A stretch of 64,000 nucleotides of DNA from Mastigocoleus sp. MO_188.B34 (GTDB lineage Bacteria > Cyanobacteriota > Cyanobacteriia > Cyanobacteriales > Nostocaceae), in assembly GCF_030065675.1 (NCBI RefSeq), contig NZ_JASJDK010000023.1, positions 1 to 64,000 on the forward strand, read 5' to 3'. The notes under the pieces were generated by a model. It saw only the letters and a program-made list of their open reading frames with translations, was not told the origin of the DNA and did no database searches. The position numbers were made by a program, and so were the translations under genes. Positions 16,596 through 27,133 of this stretch are shown here, piece after piece (the stretch's first letter is position 1; every line of letters begins with the position of its first letter).

Positions 16596-16626
16596 AGCTG
16601 TGCTTTAGAGCCACAGCTTAATTTTT
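16596..16626 (+). terminator. argZ: Probable intrinsic terminator downstream of argZ
   Basis: A stem AGCTGTG-G/CCACAGCT-type inverted repeat with a short loop (TTTAGA) is followed by TTAATTTTTT. The distance from the argZ stop (about 170 bases) is long but no gene intervenes. Confidence 0.5.
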
Positions 16627-16630
16627 TAGT

Positions 16631-16647
16631 GTGTCCGTTAGGACATA
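16631..16647. repeat. Hairpin of the GCGT-stem-ATA family
   Basis: GTGT is followed by the stem GTCC-GTTA-GGAC (on the second GT) and then ATA and GCGC. The flanks match members near 29267 and 59068, while the stem and loop differ. Confidence 0.5.
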
Positions 16648-16835
16648 GCGCAACTACGAACTTTATCGTAAATATTTTACCGGATACGATATCACAGTAT
16701 TAAATCAGTGAATGCACGAATGCATAGGAAAATGCATAGAAAATAGATAGTAAATTTGATTCAACTTCCTTAACAATTTTCCATAAACTGTTAAAATTTT
16801 TAAAAAATAGAATTTAAATTTTACTCAAAACAAAA

Positions 16836-17342
16836 ATGCTGCAGGGAATAACTTTCAGAAAGCAAATAGAAACCGTTAACTGGGCTAGCTTTATCGCAGA
16901 TTTTCTCCTAACGGGTATGGTGGTTGGTCCTCTGGCTGCTCCTTTTCTAGCTGCTTCAGGTGTAGCAAAGTTACCCATAATTGCAGAGATTATTTATTTT
17001 ATGGGTCATCACGTGTGCCCACAGCCAGAAATGGGGATAGCCCTTAAATCTCCTTTCCTTATGGCTGTATGTATGCGCTGTTACGGAACTGTAACCGGTT
17101 TATTACTAACGCGCTTGCAGTATATACCTACAAGAGGTCAGGGTTTTTATTGGCTACATCAATACGGATGGATTGGTGCAGCAGGAGCTAGCATCTTAAT
17201 GATGGCATATCCCTTGGAGCTAGCAGCAGAAGTTTTTGGATGGTGGAGTTTTAATAATTACGTGGTGTTTTTATTTGGTTTAATTACAGGTTTAGCCTGG
17301 GGGTTATTTACCATGCCAATATTGCACAACAATCAGAAGTAA
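16836..17342 (+). CDS. DUF2085 family membrane protein
   Basis: This 168-residue protein has the hallmark Cys/His cluster of DUF2085: HHVCPQPEMG followed about 25 residues later by CMRCYG. Four hydrophobic segments (about 18-40, 70-88, 112-132, 140-160) suggest an integral membrane protein. The clustered Cys and His might bind a metal. The family has no established biochemical role known to me. The next gene (the acyltransferase) converges on it. Confidence 0.85.
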   Translation: MLQGITFRKQIETVNWASFIADFLLTGMVVGPLAAPFLAASGVAKLPIIAEIIYFMGHHVCPQPEMGIALKSPFLMAVCMRCYGTVTGLLLTRLQYIPTRGQGFYWLHQYGWIGAAGASILMMAYPLELAAEVFGWWSFNNYVVFLFGLITGLAWGLFTMPILHNNQK

Positions 17343-17413
17343 TTTTCAATAATTTCAATTTTTCCACACTTTAAAGACAAACATTGAAACTGCATAGATA
17401 CATGTATATGCAG

Positions 17414-18487
17414 TCATTTAACTTTGTGCTGGCGTAAAGTAAATAAATATTGGAGATTAAGCTTCTGACAAATATCGGTTAAAGCAATTGGTCCATAGAT
17501 ACTGATGAGAACTCCCAAAAGTATATGGACTATCGGTTCATTTACTCCAAAGCCTTTGCTCAAAACTATTCTTAAAACAGACGCAAAAATACTATGAGCA
17601 ACAAAAATTTCAAGAGATAAAGTTCCCCATCTAGATAGGAAAGGTAAAAGATTTAAGTTCGCTAAGATATTCGCCAAAACAACCGAAGCAAAAATCCCAA
17701 CGATTGCAACTAAAGGAACAGTTACGATATTTTCAGTTATCCTAAAGTTTGTAGCTATACCTAATGCTAAATACCCACCTAAAGCTATCGACCACAAGAC
17801 AAGATGGCTCAATCGATTTTTCGCAGCAAGTAAATCATAATGACCTATATACTTACCGATGATTATTCCCAGCGCCACATATAAAGCATAACGACGTGCT
17901 AAATATAATATACCCCAAGGTCCAAAACTCACATCCAAAACATGCAAGCAATACACTGCAACAGAGATAGCAAAAAAGACTGCGGGCGTTATTTTCAGTT
18001 TATATAGCACCCCATATAACAGCACAATTACAAACAGCGTATAAAGAAACCAAAACTGCATTTGGGGTTGATAAACTATTTTCCAAATATCAGTAAGGGA
18101 TAAACTATTGTTTGTGTAATTAGATGCAATTAACTGCAGTGTACTTTGGAATATAGACCAAACAAAATACGGATAGGCTATTACATAAATTTTATCTAGG
18201 ATAAATTTTTTAAACGGTTTAGATAGCGATCGCTGAACAAATAAGCCCGAAAGAAAAAAGAATAGGGGCATATGAAAAGCATAAATCCAGCGATCAATAA
18301 ACTCTAAGGTGGGAGAATTAGGAATAATTGAACTGTTAATTAAACCCCTGATGACATGTCCAACTACAACCAAAAAAATGCCAATACCTTTTGCATAATC
18401 AACCCAGAGTAAACGTTTTTGTTTTCGTTGTTTTTCCGAATCGACCTGTGATGATGCTAATTCTCTTGAAGATGCTTCTCGAACCAT
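17414..18487 (-). CDS. Acyltransferase-3 family membrane protein
   Basis: This 357-residue integral membrane acyltransferase has about ten hydrophobic segments. The family start motif is WVDYAKGIGIFLVVVGHVIRG, with the likely catalytic His. FHMPLFFFLSGLF is the second conserved block. Members O-acetylate or otherwise acylate polysaccharides and lipids at the membrane (OafA and WcaF-like roles). The gene is the outermost member of the polysaccharide cluster, which supports surface glycan modification; the exact substrate is unknown. Confidence 0.88.
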   Translation of the reverse strand: MVREASSRELASSQVDSEKQRKQKRLLWVDYAKGIGIFLVVVGHVIRGLINSSIIPNSPTLEFIDRWIYAFHMPLFFFLSGLFVQRSLSKPFKKFILDKIYVIAYPYFVWSIFQSTLQLIASNYTNNSLSLTDIWKIVYQPQMQFWFLYTLFVIVLLYGVLYKLKITPAVFFAISVAVYCLHVLDVSFGPWGILYLARRYALYVALGIIIGKYIGHYDLLAAKNRLSHLVLWSIALGGYLALGIATNFRITENIVTVPLVAIVGIFASVVLANILANLNLLPFLSRWGTLSLEIFVAHSIFASVLRIVLSKGFGVNEPIVHILLGVLISIYGPIALTDICQKLNLQYLFTLRQHKVK

Positions 18488-18840
18488 GTAACAAAAATCA
18501 ATTTACTTAATCAACGAATAAGGCAAACAACACTAACTAGCAAGAATCCAATACTATGAGATACAGGATTAAGAAGTAGAAGAGCTGTTGAATTAAAGAC
18601 TTTTATTGAATTATTTTTAAGTTTCTTATTGTTGGGAAGTAAGGCGTTTTTTAGTTTAGAAGCTGATTATAGAATCATCATATTACATAAAGTATGAAAG
18701 TTACATAAAGCATTAAAGTAATAAAAAGCATGAAATCGATACTGATAATATGACTTGCATCACTGAAGAAAATATCATTTTTGATTTATCAAAATATTAC
18801 ACAGTAAACATAAAAATATAAATTTTCATTATTTATCAGT
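18488..18840. other. AT-rich intergenic region in the polysaccharide cluster
   Basis: No supported coding frame was found. It contains repeated ACATAAAG/GCATGAAA-like words (18680-18735) and no strong hairpin. Confidence 0.45.
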
Positions 18841-19902
18841 TTATTTTTCAAAGGCAGTAATTTCTTTCACGAAAGCTTGAATATATTGACGATGATTATA
18901 TTTTTCTATCATCAGCTGATAGCCTTTCTCGGCTTGGACTCGGGCTTGTTTGGGGTTGTTTAGCAGCTTGAGAATCACTTCGCGTAACTGCTCGTCATTT
19001 TCAGGATCGACCCCAAGCACGATTCCACTATCAATCAGGTCTTGGATAATTCCTGGACAACGAGTAATGACCACTGGTCGACGACAAGCAAGTGCTTCAA
19101 ACATAGTAGTTAATCCAGCTTGATAATTGTTTTTAAACAAACTTATAACAGCTAAGTCGCAATCACGATAAAGTTGCAATAAGTCTCCCCAATCATAAGC
19201 ATGGCAAGACATGTTATCTGGTAAAATTTCCGGGAAAGCTCGCTTGCATGCAGCTGCATTCGGTGAAACCGCACAAATTTTGACATCAATATCCAAATCG
19301 TGGGTTGCTTTAGCTAGAGTACAATAGTCGCGTTTTTCTAGCCCTCCACTAGCAATCAAGGGGCGTCGTTTATTCTGAGAAATCGATCCGGGTTTAAAGA
19401 AAGATATATCCGTAGGTTGTTCTAAAAATAAGCAGATGCGATTTTGTGGCAAATTCAGATATTCACTGAGGAAATCTGCTTGAGAAGGAGTGTAGGTCAT
19501 AAACAAATCAACACGTTTGCTCATTTCCAGCATTTTTAATGCGAAACGAGATCTTGGACGGTTGACATTATGAGTAAAAACTATTATTTTTGGTTTTTCT
19601 TGCTTACTGCTACAAAGAGTTGCAATTGGAAATCCCACATCCTCACCCGCACAGAAAATTACATCTTCGCTTCCAAGATTGAGCGCTAATCGACGTGCTA
19701 GCGCCCAATGTTGCGGACTGCTGATGACTTTAGCACGTACGGTATCTAGAGGTAAAACCTCCTCTGTAACTGGTTGATAAATAGTTGCTTTTAAAGTTTG
19801 ACTTATATCCCACATTACGTGGCAAGGGCGTTTTCCTGCTTGAGCATCTTGGTGTATGCCCTCGAGGTCAAACTGCCGGCTAAGTGCAATATGGTATTTC
19901 AA
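18841..19902 (-). CDS. Glycosyltransferase family 4 protein
   Basis: This 353-residue GT-B type transferase has a C-terminal Rossmann half with the donor-binding motif GLTTMFEALACRRPVV (E-x7-E region around residues 270-285). The N-terminal half is diverged and would bind the acceptor. The start is TTG at 19902, supported by AGGA 7 bases upstream. No membrane segment is visible, so it likely works at the cytoplasmic face of the inner membrane on lipid-linked sugars. The sugar specificity cannot be read from sequence. Confidence 0.88.
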   Translation of the reverse strand: MKYHIALSRQFDLEGIHQDAQAGKRPCHVMWDISQTLKATIYQPVTEEVLPLDTVRAKVISSPQHWALARRLALNLGSEDVIFCAGEDVGFPIATLCSSKQEKPKIIVFTHNVNRPRSRFALKMLEMSKRVDLFMTYTPSQADFLSEYLNLPQNRICLFLEQPTDISFFKPGSISQNKRRPLIASGGLEKRDYCTLAKATHDLDIDVKICAVSPNAAACKRAFPEILPDNMSCHAYDWGDLLQLYRDCDLAVISLFKNNYQAGLTTMFEALACRRPVVITRCPGIIQDLIDSGIVLGVDPENDEQLREVILKLLNNPKQARVQAEKGYQLMIEKYNHRQYIQAFVKEITAFEK

Positions 19903-20357
19903 GACGATTTCCTAGCTGATTTGTTGGGCATTATATTATTCTGCTAATAATAAGTTCTAGAGTATTTTTTTGCAAAAAGGAAATGTAAAGTCTTTGCCTG
20001 TAAAAACAGACTTTATATAAATTTTGTTTTGTAAAAGTGTGTTTAATTAGCTTTAAACATAAAAATAATTTACTATAAACTGACCGCAGATTCGCAGCCA
20101 TATATAGTAATTTTAAATCATTGTAAGATCGTTAATCTTGCAGATAGTGTTGATTATGGTAGCTTGTATATTATATGTCTTAATATTGTATGCCAGTGCG
20201 TTATGTCGCGGTGATAAATGTAACTAAAAAACATTATCTTGCACGCCAAATACACCCTTATTTAGGGTATATTTATACGCATCTTCTAAGCTCTCAAATC
20301 TTAATCAAACCTTTTACATACTAAGTAACAAAATTTGACAAGCAAAATTTGAAAATA
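19903..20357. other. Intergenic region, no gene seen
   Basis: It is AT-rich, with no frame of convincing length or composition. A weak inverted repeat (AATACACCCTTATTTAGGGTATATTT, spanning about 20248-20273) could form a hairpin upstream of the GT4 gene. Confidence 0.4.
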
Positions 20358-21383
20358 TCAACCAAAAGCAAGATCGAAATTACGGATACTCTTATGTAGG
20401 ATGTAAGACTTTTCCGAATCTATAATTCCACTTGTGATTAATTTCTCTAACTTGGAACGGAATTCTGAATAATGTTGTGCTGTATCTTTTGAGCAGTAAG
20501 TAACTCGATTCGATTTATCTGTGATACCTTTTTCCAATACATCTAGAGTTGGTATGGAATATGACCATTCTGATGGGTCGAATGCATCAATTAACAATCT
20601 AATTAATAAAATTCGAAAATAATCGTCTTCAAAAGGAGCATTACTCTTTTGAAACCAACGGTAAGTGCAAATTACATAGTTAAAATGGATAAATCCCCAC
20701 TCCTGTTTGTGGCGATCGATTTTATCGGGTTTTGTTTGACATTGAGGGTAAAGCATCGTGTCAAATGTATGTGCTTTATCGTGAATTACACCGTTATGAC
20801 CTCGATGTTCCCAAGGTTGGAATTGACGTGCCCAGCTAATATCAAACATTATTTCCCAAGTTGCAGTCAGATGATTCATACCATGCTCTTCATACCAGGA
20901 ATCCCATACAGGACTAACTCCTAAACACATCAAATTACGTTTCACACAAGTCTGGTAGTGAATTTTCATAAAGTCATCTTTGGTAATAAATAAATCAGCA
21001 TCATGCAATAGAGCATGGGTACTAACACTCGCATTTATACCTCTGACAATTTGTAACCAATGGTTGTTATGGGGATTATTTTGATAACGAGCAATTAGCT
21101 GTTCTATAGGATTAGGATTAATTAAACGAAGTGGACTAATATCAAATTTTTTTTTCCATTTATCAAAACATTCAGTAAAACCACTCACTTTTCGATCAGG
21201 AATTACAAGAGTTTCAATTAGACCTTCAGAGTCCTGATTCGCAGATACTTCCAAAGCAATTTTTAGGAAGACCGGTAAGTCACCAGGGACTGGGAGTAAA
21301 ACCGTGTAACCATCAATGGGCTTTTTGTCATATCTATCCCACTGAATATAAGACCATTTGGATAAAGTTGGTGTTTTTAGCAT
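20358..21383 (-). CDS. Putative GT-A-fold glycosyltransferase, unassigned family
   Basis: This 341-residue soluble protein has GAGGA placed 7 bases before the ATG. The N-terminal part (YTVLLPVPGDLPVFLKIALE) and a LLHDADLFI segment (about residues 124-132), with a DAD that could act as the DxD metal motif, suggest a GT-A fold. The C-terminal half is Trp- and His-rich (HDKAHTFDTMLYPQ). I do not recognise a named family. Its position between a GT4 gene and the flippase gene makes a role in polysaccharide assembly likely. It resembles the protein at 28071-29063 in general plan only. Confidence 0.6.
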   Translation of the reverse strand: MLKTPTLSKWSYIQWDRYDKKPIDGYTVLLPVPGDLPVFLKIALEVSANQDSEGLIETLVIPDRKVSGFTECFDKWKKKFDISPLRLINPNPIEQLIARYQNNPHNNHWLQIVRGINASVSTHALLHDADLFITKDDFMKIHYQTCVKRNLMCLGVSPVWDSWYEEHGMNHLTATWEIMFDISWARQFQPWEHRGHNGVIHDKAHTFDTMLYPQCQTKPDKIDRHKQEWGFIHFNYVICTYRWFQKSNAPFEDDYFRILLIRLLIDAFDPSEWSYSIPTLDVLEKGITDKSNRVTYCSKDTAQHYSEFRSKLEKLITSGIIDSEKSYILHKSIRNFDLAFG

Positions 21384-22504
21384 GACAATTTCCTCACAAA
21401 ATACTTGGTGTTTTTTGTAGTGAGTCTAAAATTTATTTATAGCGACAGGGCTAATTTAGCTCGTATAATTTTGATTTTTTGTCATTGGAGTTTCACGAAA
21501 AGTATGCACAATTTTTATGAAGGTATTTTTTGGATGCTTTATACTATCGAACTTCAATCAAATAGAACTTTTGATTTTATATTAGTTATGTGAGTAGTTC
21601 AAACATACGAAGTAAGGTCTTGACTTATTCCAACTGTAACTGCCACAACAAACCTATTAAATCCAGTTTGATATACGAACAAATTTTAGGTACACACCAT
21701 TAAACTTATTGCTTGAGTTATCCTAATGTTCCAAAGAGTAAATAGCAATTAAGCAGTAAATTTCATAATAAAAAACGTAATGCCATATAGTTCCAAATCA
21801 ATAAAATCCTGAATAACTAATTTCTAACAAACAGAACTTTCAAATGTTATCTGTTTTCAGGAATAACATTAGACTCCTAAAATTCATAACATAACTATCT
21901 CGGAATTTAAGATCGATGGTTATCTAATGATTGAGTAAAAAATATTAGTGACAAGGTATTACTCAAAATTTTATTCGCATAGGAAACACAAAACTAGTCA
22001 CTATTTATATGGGTAATGAAGATTACTATGAGTGTACTTCTCAGTTAGTGATATTGTTCAGTACCTTATTGAGTTGCATGGTACACTATTTTTCTTTATT
22101 TGTTAAACTTTTGGTAAATTTATCGGATAGGAATTATCAGCTGACTTGTATATTTAAACGTTTTCAACCTTTAAATATCAGGTAGCTTAGCGCTAATATT
22201 TTTTTTCGTTTTTCTCTTTGATTTATCATGTAAATCTGATTGCTGGTTTCAAATAATTAATCTAAATCATCTGACTTTTGCTGTGCTAACGCCCCACAAT
22301 ACCTATAGTACGCTGTCGCTAGGATCCGCTAATGACTTGTGTGTAGCGCCATACCTATTTGAATTAAGAGCAATGTGAACTGATTGTAAAAAAAACAAAA
22401 AAAGGGTCGTATCACGACCCAGTATTTCATATATATACTTGGATTTATCCAATTGATAATATTTTTTGTTTTTCAGCACTAAAATTCTTATTATTGATGG
22501 AAAT
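21384..22504. other. 1.1 kb gene-free stretch
   Basis: No open frame with coding character was found; a plus-strand frame at 21405-21593 has no ribosome site and no recognisable content. The right end holds a GC-richer repeat patch (22285-22352) with CCGCTAATGACTT and TGTAGCGCC, words shared with the repeat mosaics near 29.3 and 49.9 kb, and then the terminator of the flippase transcript. Confidence 0.5.
22388..22420 (-). terminator. Intrinsic terminator of the minus-strand flippase transcript
   Basis: On the minus strand a perfect 7-bp stem (GGGTCGT / ACGACCC, loop GAT, 22404-22420) is followed by a run of T residues broken by one G (22388-22403). It lies 85 bases after the flippase stop codon. 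Confidence 0.88.
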
Positions 22505-23854
22505 TCAACTAAATCCTGGGATTGCTTGAATTGGTAAGCCTAAACCCAAATACATCCGAATTGATACAAGTAGAGCGAGTGTCCCAACAAAAAGAGCAGT
22601 TGCCCAAATATCCTGAATCATACACAAAAGCTTTTCTCGCCAAAGACCGTATATATTCACTAGATATAAAGGTAAGTCGCTCAGAGCAATTACAACTATC
22701 ACTCCCAAGCTACCAACAAAGTTAAATGCTAGGGGCAATCCCAAACTAATCATGAGAAACCTCACAAAATTGCTTTGGGCCGAATATAAGGGTTTACCAA
22801 TTGCCAGTAAAGCCGGACTATTAGTATAAAACAAAACAGAAAACCAAATTCCCGTACATAAAATTGGCATCATCCAAGTAGCGTCAATATACCGATTGTC
22901 ATAGAGCCCCTTGATAACCAAATCTCCAACACTCACCAGACCAGCTAAAAATAGTGCAAATCCTACCAGTATTTTGCGGCGTTGATAGAGAATTTTCGAT
23001 CTTAGAGTCGCTCTGGGTAGATCCTTATGTCTGGAAATCGTGGGGAAAATAACTCGGTTGCCTAGTTTTTTAATTATTTCTCGTGGCATCGCAGCCAAAG
23101 TATAGGCTACGGTATAAATACCCAACATTTGGAAAGATAGTAACTTACCTAATATTAGACGGTCAGCTTGTTCCGCAAGAAACATTAAAGCTGTTGCAAT
23201 AAACATCCATCTTCCAAAAGATAAAATCTCTTTGAGGGCTTTTTTATTCCAGCAAATGCGGTTGCGAAATTTGTTACTTAATTGATGCGAAACCACCATT
23301 CGAAATAAGTGTAAAGAAACTCCACCAATAGCCAAAGACCAAATATTTGGTTTGTACCAAGCTAAAGCCAACATTACACCCATTGAAAAAACCTGGGCGC
23401 TCAGGTCAAACAACATTAGTTTGTCCAGAGCTAACTGTCGGTTAAGTACGGATAGATTGGTGGAAGCCAAACCAGACAAAACAGAAGAAAAACCAACAAA
23501 CGGAAGCAACCATAACAACCGCTCATCTTCGTAAAACTGAGCAGCAGGTACGGTAATAATTAAGCAAATTAACCATAAAACAAAGCCCCGAATAATTTGA
23601 ATTGTCCAAGCAGTATTCAAAAATTCAGGTTCTTCACCTTTGGAGTTAGAAACAATGCTCTGACCAATACCAACATCGGAAAATAGCTCTAAACTAATCA
23701 ATAATGTGTTGACAACAGCCATCAAACCGAAAAATTCTGGTACTAGTAGGCGAGTCAAAATAATATTATTAATAAATCTAAGACCTTGGGAGAATCCAAA
23801 ACCAGCTATTGTCCAAAATGCGCCTTTATAGGCAAGCTTTTTAATCGATGTCAT
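22505..23854 (-). CDS. Wzx-type polysaccharide flippase
   Basis: This 449-residue protein has about 12-14 hydrophobic segments and the N-terminal signature of the oligosaccharide-flippase/MATE-like superfamily (YKGAFWTIAGFGFSQGLRFI, then TRLLVPEFFGLMAVV). Such proteins move undecaprenyl-linked repeat units across the inner membrane. It lies at the 3' end of a run with the GT4 gene at 23927, 73 bases upstream. Its transcript ends in a strong intrinsic terminator. Together with the Wzy-like and Wzc-like genes it defines a Wzx/Wzy-dependent assembly route. Confidence 0.92.
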   Translation of the reverse strand: MTSIKKLAYKGAFWTIAGFGFSQGLRFINNIILTRLLVPEFFGLMAVVNTLLISLELFSDVGIGQSIVSNSKGEEPEFLNTAWTIQIIRGFVLWLICLIITVPAAQFYEDERLLWLLPFVGFSSVLSGLASTNLSVLNRQLALDKLMLFDLSAQVFSMGVMLALAWYKPNIWSLAIGGVSLHLFRMVVSHQLSNKFRNRICWNKKALKEILSFGRWMFIATALMFLAEQADRLILGKLLSFQMLGIYTVAYTLAAMPREIIKKLGNRVIFPTISRHKDLPRATLRSKILYQRRKILVGFALFLAGLVSVGDLVIKGLYDNRYIDATWMMPILCTGIWFSVLFYTNSPALLAIGKPLYSAQSNFVRFLMISLGLPLAFNFVGSLGVIVVIALSDLPLYLVNIYGLWREKLLCMIQDIWATALFVGTLALLVSIRMYLGLGLPIQAIPGFS

Positions 23855-23926
23855 ATTTTGTTGTTATAGTTATCTCACAAGTTAAAGCTCTGGTTTTATT
23901 GTTCAAACTTACCCATCATTGATTGC

Positions 23927-25147
23927 TCAGATATTGCCGAGTGTTTTTGAATAAGAATGGAATAGTTCAACTAATTTATCAGCTTCTCGTCCAATATTGT
24001 GTCTGAGAAATACTGACTTCGATCCTGCTTGACCCATTTGCGCTAAATCTTCTGCTGGTAAAACTAGAGCACTTCGAATAGCGTTCTTAAGTTCTTCTAT
24101 TGAACCTGCTGGAACTAACCAACCATTAACCCCATGGTTCACCAGTTCTGGAATACCTGCAACATAAGTACTGATGACCGGACGTCCCAATGCTAATGCT
24201 TCCATAATGACAACTGGTAAGCCTTCAGCAAAACTTGGTAAAACTAAAGCTCGAGCGTTAGCGATGTAATTTTTGACTTCTTCACCACTAGCCCATCCAG
24301 TGATTGTCACCTGTTCTTCTAATCCATATTCTTCAATTAAGGCTTCAACTTCTGGTCGCAGTTCCCCATCACCGACCAAAGTTAATTTGCACTTTTTACC
24401 TTCCTGTGATATTTGACCCACGGCTTGTAATAGTAGTAACTGTCCTTTCTGTTCGCACAAGCGCCCAACACAGGTTAAATGGAGTTCAGAAGAAATATCC
24501 TTAACTTTTTGATTTAAAAAGTTTCCATCGACTCCGCAATGAACGACATGAATTTTTGACCATTGCTTGTAGTCACACCACCGATAAAGCTGACTTTTTC
24601 CAAAAGAACAAATAGCAACAACAAAGCTTGCTCGATTAATCTTTTGTGCGATCGCTAAATCCTGAATACGATCGAATTCTTCTGGACCGTGGACTGTAAA
24701 ACTATAAGGGGGACCACCTAAAGCATTGCATAACATTGCAACTGTTGCCGAGTTGGTTCCAAAATGAACGTGAAGATGGTCAATATCTGCCTTTTGCAGC
24801 CACCCTAGTAAAACACAGGCTTCGGCAAAATAGATGAGATGGTAAAAAATACCTCGTTGTGAGGTTCTACCAATGTTTATTGCTAACCATAAAGATTTCA
24901 GCCAAGGAATAGGAGCTTTGAGGGCTACTGCAAATAGCTGTGTTAATAAGCCTTTAGGACCAACATCTAAAATAACTTTTGTTTTTTGAAATTCATTTTT
25001 GTCATCGGGATCTATAAGTTCGGATTCGCATTGTCTGACCGAAAATCTTTCTACTGTTAATCCTGATTTTTCAACAGCAGCAATTTCCCGACGAATAAAA
25101 CTATGACTGACTTTCGGGTATTGGTTAACTAAATAAGCTATTTTCAT
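23927..25147 (-). CDS. Glycosyltransferase family 4 protein
   Basis: This is a GT-B transferase of about 406 residues. The N-terminal acceptor half starts MKIAYLVNQYPKVSHSFIRRE, typical of the colanic-acid-type GT4 branch. The donor half has GRLCEQKGQLLLLQA and the E-x7-E motif EGLPVVIMEALALGRPV (about 312-328). The start was placed at the ATG pair preceding KIAYLV, where AGGTG lies close upstream; the longer frame adds six residues. It ends 72 bases before the flippase gene and is probably in the same transcript. Confidence 0.92.
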   Translation of the reverse strand: MKIAYLVNQYPKVSHSFIRREIAAVEKSGLTVERFSVRQCESELIDPDDKNEFQKTKVILDVGPKGLLTQLFAVALKAPIPWLKSLWLAINIGRTSQRGIFYHLIYFAEACVLLGWLQKADIDHLHVHFGTNSATVAMLCNALGGPPYSFTVHGPEEFDRIQDLAIAQKINRASFVVAICSFGKSQLYRWCDYKQWSKIHVVHCGVDGNFLNQKVKDISSELHLTCVGRLCEQKGQLLLLQAVGQISQEGKKCKLTLVGDGELRPEVEALIEEYGLEEQVTITGWASGEEVKNYIANARALVLPSFAEGLPVVIMEALALGRPVISTYVAGIPELVNHGVNGWLVPAGSIEELKNAIRSALVLPAEDLAQMGQAGSKSVFLRHNIGREADKLVELFHSYSKTLGNI

Positions 25148-25517
25148 CATCACCTTTAGATGCACGCATCAAGCTATTCCTACCATCAGAAATCATAAAC
25201 AAATAGCAATAAGTGTATTTTGGTAGTAAAATATACAGGGAAAATTCCAAAAAGGAAGAAATTAGGATTCAATTTTAGAATTAATCACTAATTCATTTTG
25301 GATTCTAGATCATAGCTGATGGTATTTTTTTATATTTTCAGTGAAGTTCTAGAAAAGCTATAGATTACCTGTAAAGAATACTTATTCCCATAGGCATCCA
25401 GTTTGATGATTACAATTATGCTTGGAGTAATAAAAGAACAGGGAATAGAAAGTACACTAAATTTTTGAAGCGCAAGCCCAGGTTATAAAAACAAAAATCT
25501 TTGGAATAGTTAGGATT
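25148..25517. other. Intergenic region, no gene seen
   Basis: This is an AT-rich spacer between two minus-strand glycosyltransferase genes. No supported frame or strong hairpin was found. It may contain the promoter of the GT4-flippase transcript. Confidence 0.4.
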
Positions 25518-26522
25518 TTAGACCTGAGGAGTTACACTTTTATATTCAACTAATGTTCGTTGTCGTCGCAATAACCGGGAAACATGAAACTGTATTTGTC
25601 CTTGAGCTTGAGGAAATTTTCCTAGCATACACCAGATAGCATACAAACGAGCATCTGATGCTGTCAGTTCTCTTCTTTGCGCCGACTGATATATTCGGTA
25701 AGTTAATAAAAGATAAGCAGATAAAAGTAGTAATAAACTTACACCTAAGGTAAACCAAGCTGTAGCTAAAGCTAACAGAGGTAGTATCAGTCCCCAAAAC
25801 CAGATGCTATGACTTTCCTTCAACCAATGTCGTTCCGGAGAACGACCATGCAGCCAAGAACCTTCTGCATATGCATGACCCGCTCTTAGCGATCGCTTCC
25901 ACCATTGTCCAAACTGGGTAATTTTCGCATCGTGTATGGTCATGGGAGCATCGATCCGAAAAATTTTACCTCCAGCTTGTCGCAAACGTACGCACAATTC
26001 TGGTTCTTCACCCGCAATTAATTCAGGATTAAATCCACCGACGGATTTAAAAGCACTGACGCGCATCATCGCATCACCACCACAGGCTTTAGCTTCTCCT
26101 ATGGGAGTATCCCACTCAATATCGCAAAGACGGTTGTAAATTGAGTCGTTGGGAAATTCTTCTTTCCTTCTACCACAGACCACTACAATTTCTGGGTTTT
26201 GCTCTAATTTTTTCAGAGCAGCATCCCACCATTGTTCTACAATCCGACAATCTCCATCCACAAATTGCACAAACTCGATTTTCGAATCCATCTGCTGCAG
26301 ATGTTCAAAACCTGTATTTCTTGCACGAGCTGCTGTAAATGGAATTGATAAATCTAATTCTACAACCCCGACACCTAAAGATTGAGCTAATTGTACGCTA
26401 CCATCTGTAGAACCAGAATCAACGTATACAACAGTTCTATTTTCTCCAATTGCAGATAATAGGCTTTTCTTGAGACGGTTACCTTCATTTCTACCAATAA
26501 CAACTACCCCAACTGATGTCAT
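25518..26522 (-). CDS. Glycosyltransferase family 2 protein
   Basis: This 334-residue protein has GAGGA 5 bases before the ATG. The GT-A domain shows GVVVIGRNEGNRL, the nucleotide-binding DSGSTDGS, the DxD-type FVDGDC (about 89-94) and an acceptor-side GEEPELCVRLRQAG segment. One or two hydrophobic segments follow at about 235-275, and then a basic tail. It probably adds a sugar to a lipid-linked intermediate at the membrane. The gene begins a minus-strand run opposite the acetyltransferase gene at 27134. Confidence 0.92.
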   Translation of the reverse strand: MTSVGVVVIGRNEGNRLKKSLLSAIGENRTVVYVDSGSTDGSVQLAQSLGVGVVELDLSIPFTAARARNTGFEHLQQMDSKIEFVQFVDGDCRIVEQWWDAALKKLEQNPEIVVVCGRRKEEFPNDSIYNRLCDIEWDTPIGEAKACGGDAMMRVSAFKSVGGFNPELIAGEEPELCVRLRQAGGKIFRIDAPMTIHDAKITQFGQWWKRSLRAGHAYAEGSWLHGRSPERHWLKESHSIWFWGLILPLLALATAWFTLGVSLLLLLSAYLLLTYRIYQSAQRRELTASDARLYAIWCMLGKFPQAQGQIQFHVSRLLRRQRTLVEYKSVTPQV

Positions 26523-27133
26523 AATTTTCCTCGCTGGTTAATTTACATATTATTTTTTGTACCGCAAGACCTTTAAAATCAACAAATTTTAGTTTTGACA
26601 CTACAGCATTTATTTCTAGTAAGTCAAAAAATCTACCAAAACAATAAAAATTCTTTAATTTATGAATCTTTTATTTATCAGCTTAATTCTTATCTGCAAA
26701 TTTAAATACTTGAATACTAAAATTACTTCCACTACTTTTGGATGTAAACAGTGAGTATCAAATAAAATTATTTTTTTCGTTTTACATTATTTATTGGAAT
26801 CGTTCTGTAGTGAGTTTTTTAGCTATACTCAGGCTGGAAGACTTCAGTTTTTTCTATTTCAGAATAATATATTAAGTATATTAACACACAGTGTTGTCCA
26901 AAGTTTATTTTTTCTATAAACCTTTAGTAATACAGTTACTATTAGCACCAAAAAATAACGATAAAGATAGCTTTTAGAGATAACAAAAGGATTGTATAGT
27001 TATTATTAATACCCTGTGATGGCTCTTTCTAAAACTCACCAAAATTAGTGTTGTATCGCTCGATTAATTCAAGCCAAAAAAATTAGTCGCAACTTAATTT
27101 ATTCTTCCAGTTTAGTAAATAGTCCGTAACTCC
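26523..27133. promoter_or_regulatory. Divergent intergenic region
   Basis: This 611-base AT-rich region lies between the divergent GT2 and acetyltransferase genes and should carry promoters in both directions. No coding frame is supported. No clear -10/-35 pair or known operator could be assigned by eye. Confidence 0.45.

Noticed and set aside
21405-21593. 62-residue plus-strand frame
   Set aside because: No ribosome site, no recognisable content, and sits in AT-rich gene-free DNA.
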